A stretch of 64,000 nt of DNA from CAWAPS01 sp963783945. Lineage in GTDB: Bacteria > Actinomycetota > Acidimicrobiia > Acidimicrobiales > Palsa-688. Below are positions 60,480-64,000 of this stretch, piece by piece. The translations under genes and the position numbers were made by a program. Under the pieces are notes generated by a model. That model made no database searches. It was not told the DNA's origin and worked only from the letters and a program-made list of their open reading frames with translations. How positions within the stretch are numbered: the stretch's first letter is position 1; each line of letters opens with the position of its first letter. The stretch is taken from NCBI GenBank assembly GCA_963783945.1, contig CAWAPS010000007.1, forward strand, positions 248,001-312,000. The letters are read 5' to 3'.

Positions 60480-63255
60480 ATGAGTCTTGAGCAGTATCGC
60501 CACAAGCGCAACTTCCGGAAAACGTCCGAGCCCCGTGGCGCCCGCACAGCGAAATCGCACGCGACTCTGGCTTATGTCATCCAGAAGCACGACGCGTCGC
60601 ACCTGCATTACGACTTCCGCCTCGAGTTGGACGGCGTGCTCAAGAGCTGGGCGGTGCCCAAGGGGCCGGATCTCGATCCCGCCAACAAGCGACTGGCCAT
60701 GCAGGTGGAAGACCACCCGCTCGAATACGGCGGCTTCGAGGGAATCATTCCCGAGGGCGAATACGGCGGCGGAACCGTGATGCTCTGGGACCAGGGCGAG
60801 TGGGAGCCGATCGGCGACCCGGCCAAAGGTCTGCGGGAAGGCCATCTGAAATTCATCCTGCACGGCGAAAAGCTTAAGGGCGGCTGGATGCTGGTGCGCA
60901 AAGGAGGCCGACAGCGCCGAGCACGGCGAGCGGCACTGGTTCCTGTTCAAGGAGCGCGATGAATTCGCCCAGCCCGGGTGAATCGATCACCGAGGAAATG
61001 CCGCTCAGCGTCACGACCGGCCGAGACCTGGACGAGATCGCCGCCGAATCCGACCGCGTCTGGGGACCCGAGCGGCGAGGTCCAGAACAACGCCAAGAAA
61101 CCCGCCCGCAAGCCGGCGGCGGCGAGCCAGAAGCGCGGCACGAAAGCGGCCGACCGGCATACCAAAACCGCGCCCGCGCCAGACGCGGTCGCAAAGGCGC
61201 CGGCCGAAGTCGCGTAGGAAAGGCAACGCTGAGGCCGGCGGCGCTCGAAGCGGTCTTGAAAGACTCCGGCGCGCCCGCGCGCCGGCATGCCCGCGCATGC
61301 AAGAGGTCGAGCTGGCGACGCTCGTCGAGGCCGCGCCCTCGGGGGAAGAGTGGCTGCACGAGATCAAGTTCGACGGCTATCGCATGTTATGCCGCGTGGA
61401 AAAGGGAAAGGCACGCTTCATCAGCCGAAACGGCCACGATTGGACCGCCAAGTTTCCCGAGCTCGCCCAGGCCGCCGCCGGGCTGGCCGTCGAGCAGGCG
61501 ATGCTCGACGGCGAGGTGGTCGCCCTCAATTCCGACGGCACCACCAGCTTTCAGTCGCTCCAGAATGTCTTTCAAGCCGCGCCGAACCCGGCGAGCTCGT
61601 CTATTACGTCTTCGATATCCTTCACTTGAACGGGCATGACATCAACCGATTCCGCTCGAGGCGCGGCAGAGAGATCTTGAGGCTCGCGGTTGCCGGCTGC
61701 GACACCACTCGATCCGATTCAGCGATGCGATCCAGGGTTCGGGCAAAGAGGTCATCGACAAGGCGTGCCAACTGCACCTGGAGGGCATCATCTCCAAGCG
61801 CCGGGGTCGCTCTACCGGCCGGGGCGGGGCCTCGACTGGCTCAAGGTCAAGTGCTCGAAACGCGAGGAGTTCGTCATCGGCGGCTTCACCAAGCCCAGCG
61901 GCAGCCGCTCCCATTTCGGTGCCTTGTTGCTGGGCTATCACGACCGCGCGCAAGAAGCTCGTCTATGCGGGCCGGGTCGGCACGGGATTCAACGAGAAGA
62001 CGCTGGCGGCGCTGCACCAGAAGCTGACAAAGCTCTCGAGCAAGCACGTCGCCCTTTGCAAACCTCTCGGGCACGACCGGCGAGCGCGAGACGTTACGTG
62101 GGTCAAACCCGAGCTCGTCGCCGAGATCGAGTTCTCGAACTGGACCGACGAAGGGCTGCTTCGGCATCCGTCGTTCCAGGGGCTTCGCGAGGACAAGCCG
62201 GCCAGCAAGGTCATCCACGACGAGCCCGTTTCGCTCGAGCGAGGTCAAAGCGATGCGAAGACGGCAGCGGCCACGCCGAACACCGGAAGACGTCAGAACG
62301 GCAAACTTCGCACCGGCAAAGCCTTCGCGCGACGGCAGCCAACGGCTTCGGCCGCCACTGACGACGAATTCGCGGGCGTGCGCCTCTCTCATCCCGACAA
62401 GGTTCTGTATCCCGATCAGGGGATCACGAAGCGCGATCTGGCCGAGTATTACGCCCAGGTCGCCGACTGGATGTTGCCCCACGTCGTCGATCGTCCGCTG
62501 GCGATCGTTCGCTGCCCGGCCGGCAGCGGCAAAGCCTGTTTCTTCCAGAAGCATCCCGGCGACGGGCGATCGGAGCACTTGCGGCAGGTGAACGTCGCGG
62601 AGGACGGCGCAGCCGAATACAACGTGGCGATCGATGACGTCGCCGGGCTTGATCTCGCTGGTCCAGATGGGCGTCCTCGAGATTCACGTCTGGGGCTCGC
62701 ACGCCAAACAGCTCGAAAAGCCGGACCGGCTGATCTTCGACCTCGATCCCGATCCGTCAGTCGAGTGGCCGCAAGTCATCGACTGCCGCCCGCGAGGTGC
62801 GCCTGTTGCTGGAGGAGCTTGGGCTCGCCTCGTTTCTCAAGACAACCGGCGGCAAGGGACTGCACCTGGTCGTGCCCGTTCAACCTCGCGCCGAGTGGGA
62901 TGAGGCCAAGGCGTTTTGCCGCGCCGTCGCCGATTTCATGGTGCGAGCCGCCCCCGACCGCTTCGTCGCGACGATGAGCAAGGCAGCCCGCAAGGGAAAG
63001 ATCTTCATCGACTATTTGCGAAACGGCCGCGGCGCCACCGCCGTCGCCCCCTACTCCACCCGGGACAAGCCCGGCGCAACCGTCAGCGCCCCCATCGCCT
63101 GGGAAGAGCTCACCCCGAGCCTGCACTCCGATCACTTCACGATCGAGAACCTTCCCGCCCGCCTGGCCAGGCTCAAGAAGGACCCGTGGGCCGACATCGC
63201 CAAGACCAAGCAATCGATCACCGCCGCGATGATCAAGAAACTCGCCCAGGGCTGA
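60480..63255 (+). CDS. ligD: ATP-dependent DNA ligase D (PE-ligase-polymerase order), heavily frameshifted
   Basis: LigD repairs double-strand breaks by non-homologous end joining with Ku. The ATG at 60480 begins the 3'-phosphoesterase domain (HYDFRLELDGVLKSWAVPKG, YGGFEGIIPEGEYGGGTVML). A linker leads to the ligase domain with the catalytic lysine in EIKFDGYRML near 61366, GELVYYVFDILHLNG, EGIISKR and WLKVKCSKREEFVIGGFT. The polymerase/primase domain has RLSHPDKVLYPDQGITKRDLAEYY, LIFDLDPDPSVEW and GGKGLHLVVP, and ends at 63255. About eight frame breaks are needed (among them 60903, 61250-61300, 61590, 61640-61800, 61945, 62665 and 62790). No Ku gene is present in the window. Confidence 0.9.
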
Positions 63256-63515
63256 AGATGAGTCGCCCGGGGTTGAAGCTGAAAATGCTGGTCACCGGCA
63301 GCGCCGGTCATTCCACAAACTTTGCCGACGGCCCATATCCCGTTGAATGAATCTTGCAACATACAACGGATTTACGGCTCAATCTCGACTAAAAATGCAG
63401 AGCTTAACGTATCAGCTCCAGGCCGCGCGACGAAACAAAAACGGGCGATGTCGCAGTTCAGACGATAAACACGAATGATATCATGGAGTATTAAGGCAGA
63501 GGAGCTCACCAGATA

Positions 63516-64000
63516 TGGCTTCACATCCCCGCGCGCCCGATCGCGCGGCGATCGGCGTGGCCGGCAGGTTCGTCCGTTTTTATTGCCGCTTGAGGACCGC
63601 GTGGTTCTTGCCCTGACCTTTCCGGGCATCGGCGGTATCACGTTCGACGCCACCGGCGACGTGTTCGTCAGCTACGACAATACCACCAACTCTTCCGGCC
63701 AGCGACAGTCCGTCGCTGAGGTCGATGTCACCGTGACCGGCCAGACTGTCTCACAGCAGCGTCTCGTAAACGCCAATGTCTTCACGACCTCGGGCGGATC
63801 GGCGTTTCCCGGCACGATGACCACGGTCGGTCCGTCAGACTCGCTCCCCTCGATCACCGGCACAAACGATGACTCAGCCCCCATTCTCGAGCTTCAACCC
63901 AACGGCCAGCTCTTCGTCTTCAACCCGGAGAACGGCAACGGCTCGCAGTACGACGACATCGCCAACTACACCCCGAATGCATCGAATGTCTACAACGCGC
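63516..64000 (+). CDS. Secreted surface protein with planctomycete export motif, 5' part
   Basis: An ATG at 63516 follows a good AGAGGAG site. The informative frame reads RPFLLPLEDRVVLALTFPGIGGITFD, with the LEDRxVLA motif of exported planctomycete proteins, and stays open to the window edge (DVTVTGQTVSQQRLV, SAPILELQPNGQLFVFN). A frameshift near 63580 is needed to join the ATG to this frame. It probably continues as a calcium- or carbohydrate-binding or beta-helix surface protein, but no domain is yet visible. Confidence 0.6.

Noticed and set aside
60480..63255. A complete NHEJ ligD-ku operon
   Set aside because: No Ku gene is found on either strand within the window, and the neighbour is an unrelated hydrolase.

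Overview
The window is GC-rich DNA from a planctomycete, most likely of the Isosphaeraceae/Gemmataceae type (inference). The evidence is the density of ECF sigma factor / Ser-Thr kinase / WD40 gene sets, several large secreted beta-helix proteins with the planctomycete N-terminal LE-x-R-x-LL motif, choice-of-anchor Q modules and a nearby homogentisate operon. No intact RNA gene is present. Most long genes are interrupted by single-base indels. Where paralogues or family conservation allow a check, most are +1 insertions, which looks like an incompletely polished long-read assembly. I therefore give such genes as one CDS spanning several frames and list the break points.

Layout. 0-6 kb: an unrecognised gene running off the left edge, then an ECF sigma factor and a zinc-finger/kinase/WD40 protein. 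6-13 kb: a small toxin-antitoxin-like pair and a diversity-generating retroelement (DGR). Its target is a roughly 1600-residue protein with a kinase domain, a STAND-like NTPase domain, a membrane segment and a C-terminal formylglycine-generating-enzyme (FGE)-fold domain. The variable repeat differs from the template repeat at 16 of 125 positions, all at template adenines. The DGR reverse transcriptase and accessory gene survive only as fragments joined by a deletion. The block lies between two direct copies of an att-like repeat ending in a tRNA-Leu(CAA) 3' half. 13-25 kb: two very large beta-helix surface proteins and several chimeric gene fragments. 25-36 kb: two tandem paralogous kinase-WD40 genes, one with its intact sigma factor upstream and one with only the last codons of a sigma gene. 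36-41 kb: a graveyard of truncated genes (GNAT, SDR, reverse transcriptase) and two more att-like repeats flanking a WD40-like gene. 41-46 kb: a REP-associated transposase gene split by an intact IS91-family element, then remnants of a defence island (DUF1016 nuclease, DUF1156 methyltransferase). 46-51 kb: a tyrosine/homogentisate catabolic operon. 51-64 kb: an AMP ligase-carrier protein, a VapBC-like pair, rsmH, a leucine-rich-repeat protein, a cyclase-family hydrolase, ligD, and the start of another surface protein.

Working together: sigma-kinase pairs are translationally coupled (ATGA overlaps) and probably form signalling modules. The DGR target looks like a diversified sensor feeding a kinase/NTPase. 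The 46.7-51.3 kb genes form one operon converting 4-hydroxyphenylpyruvate towards fumarate and acetoacetate. The accessory parts show repeated integration at a tRNA-Leu site, nested transposition and decay.
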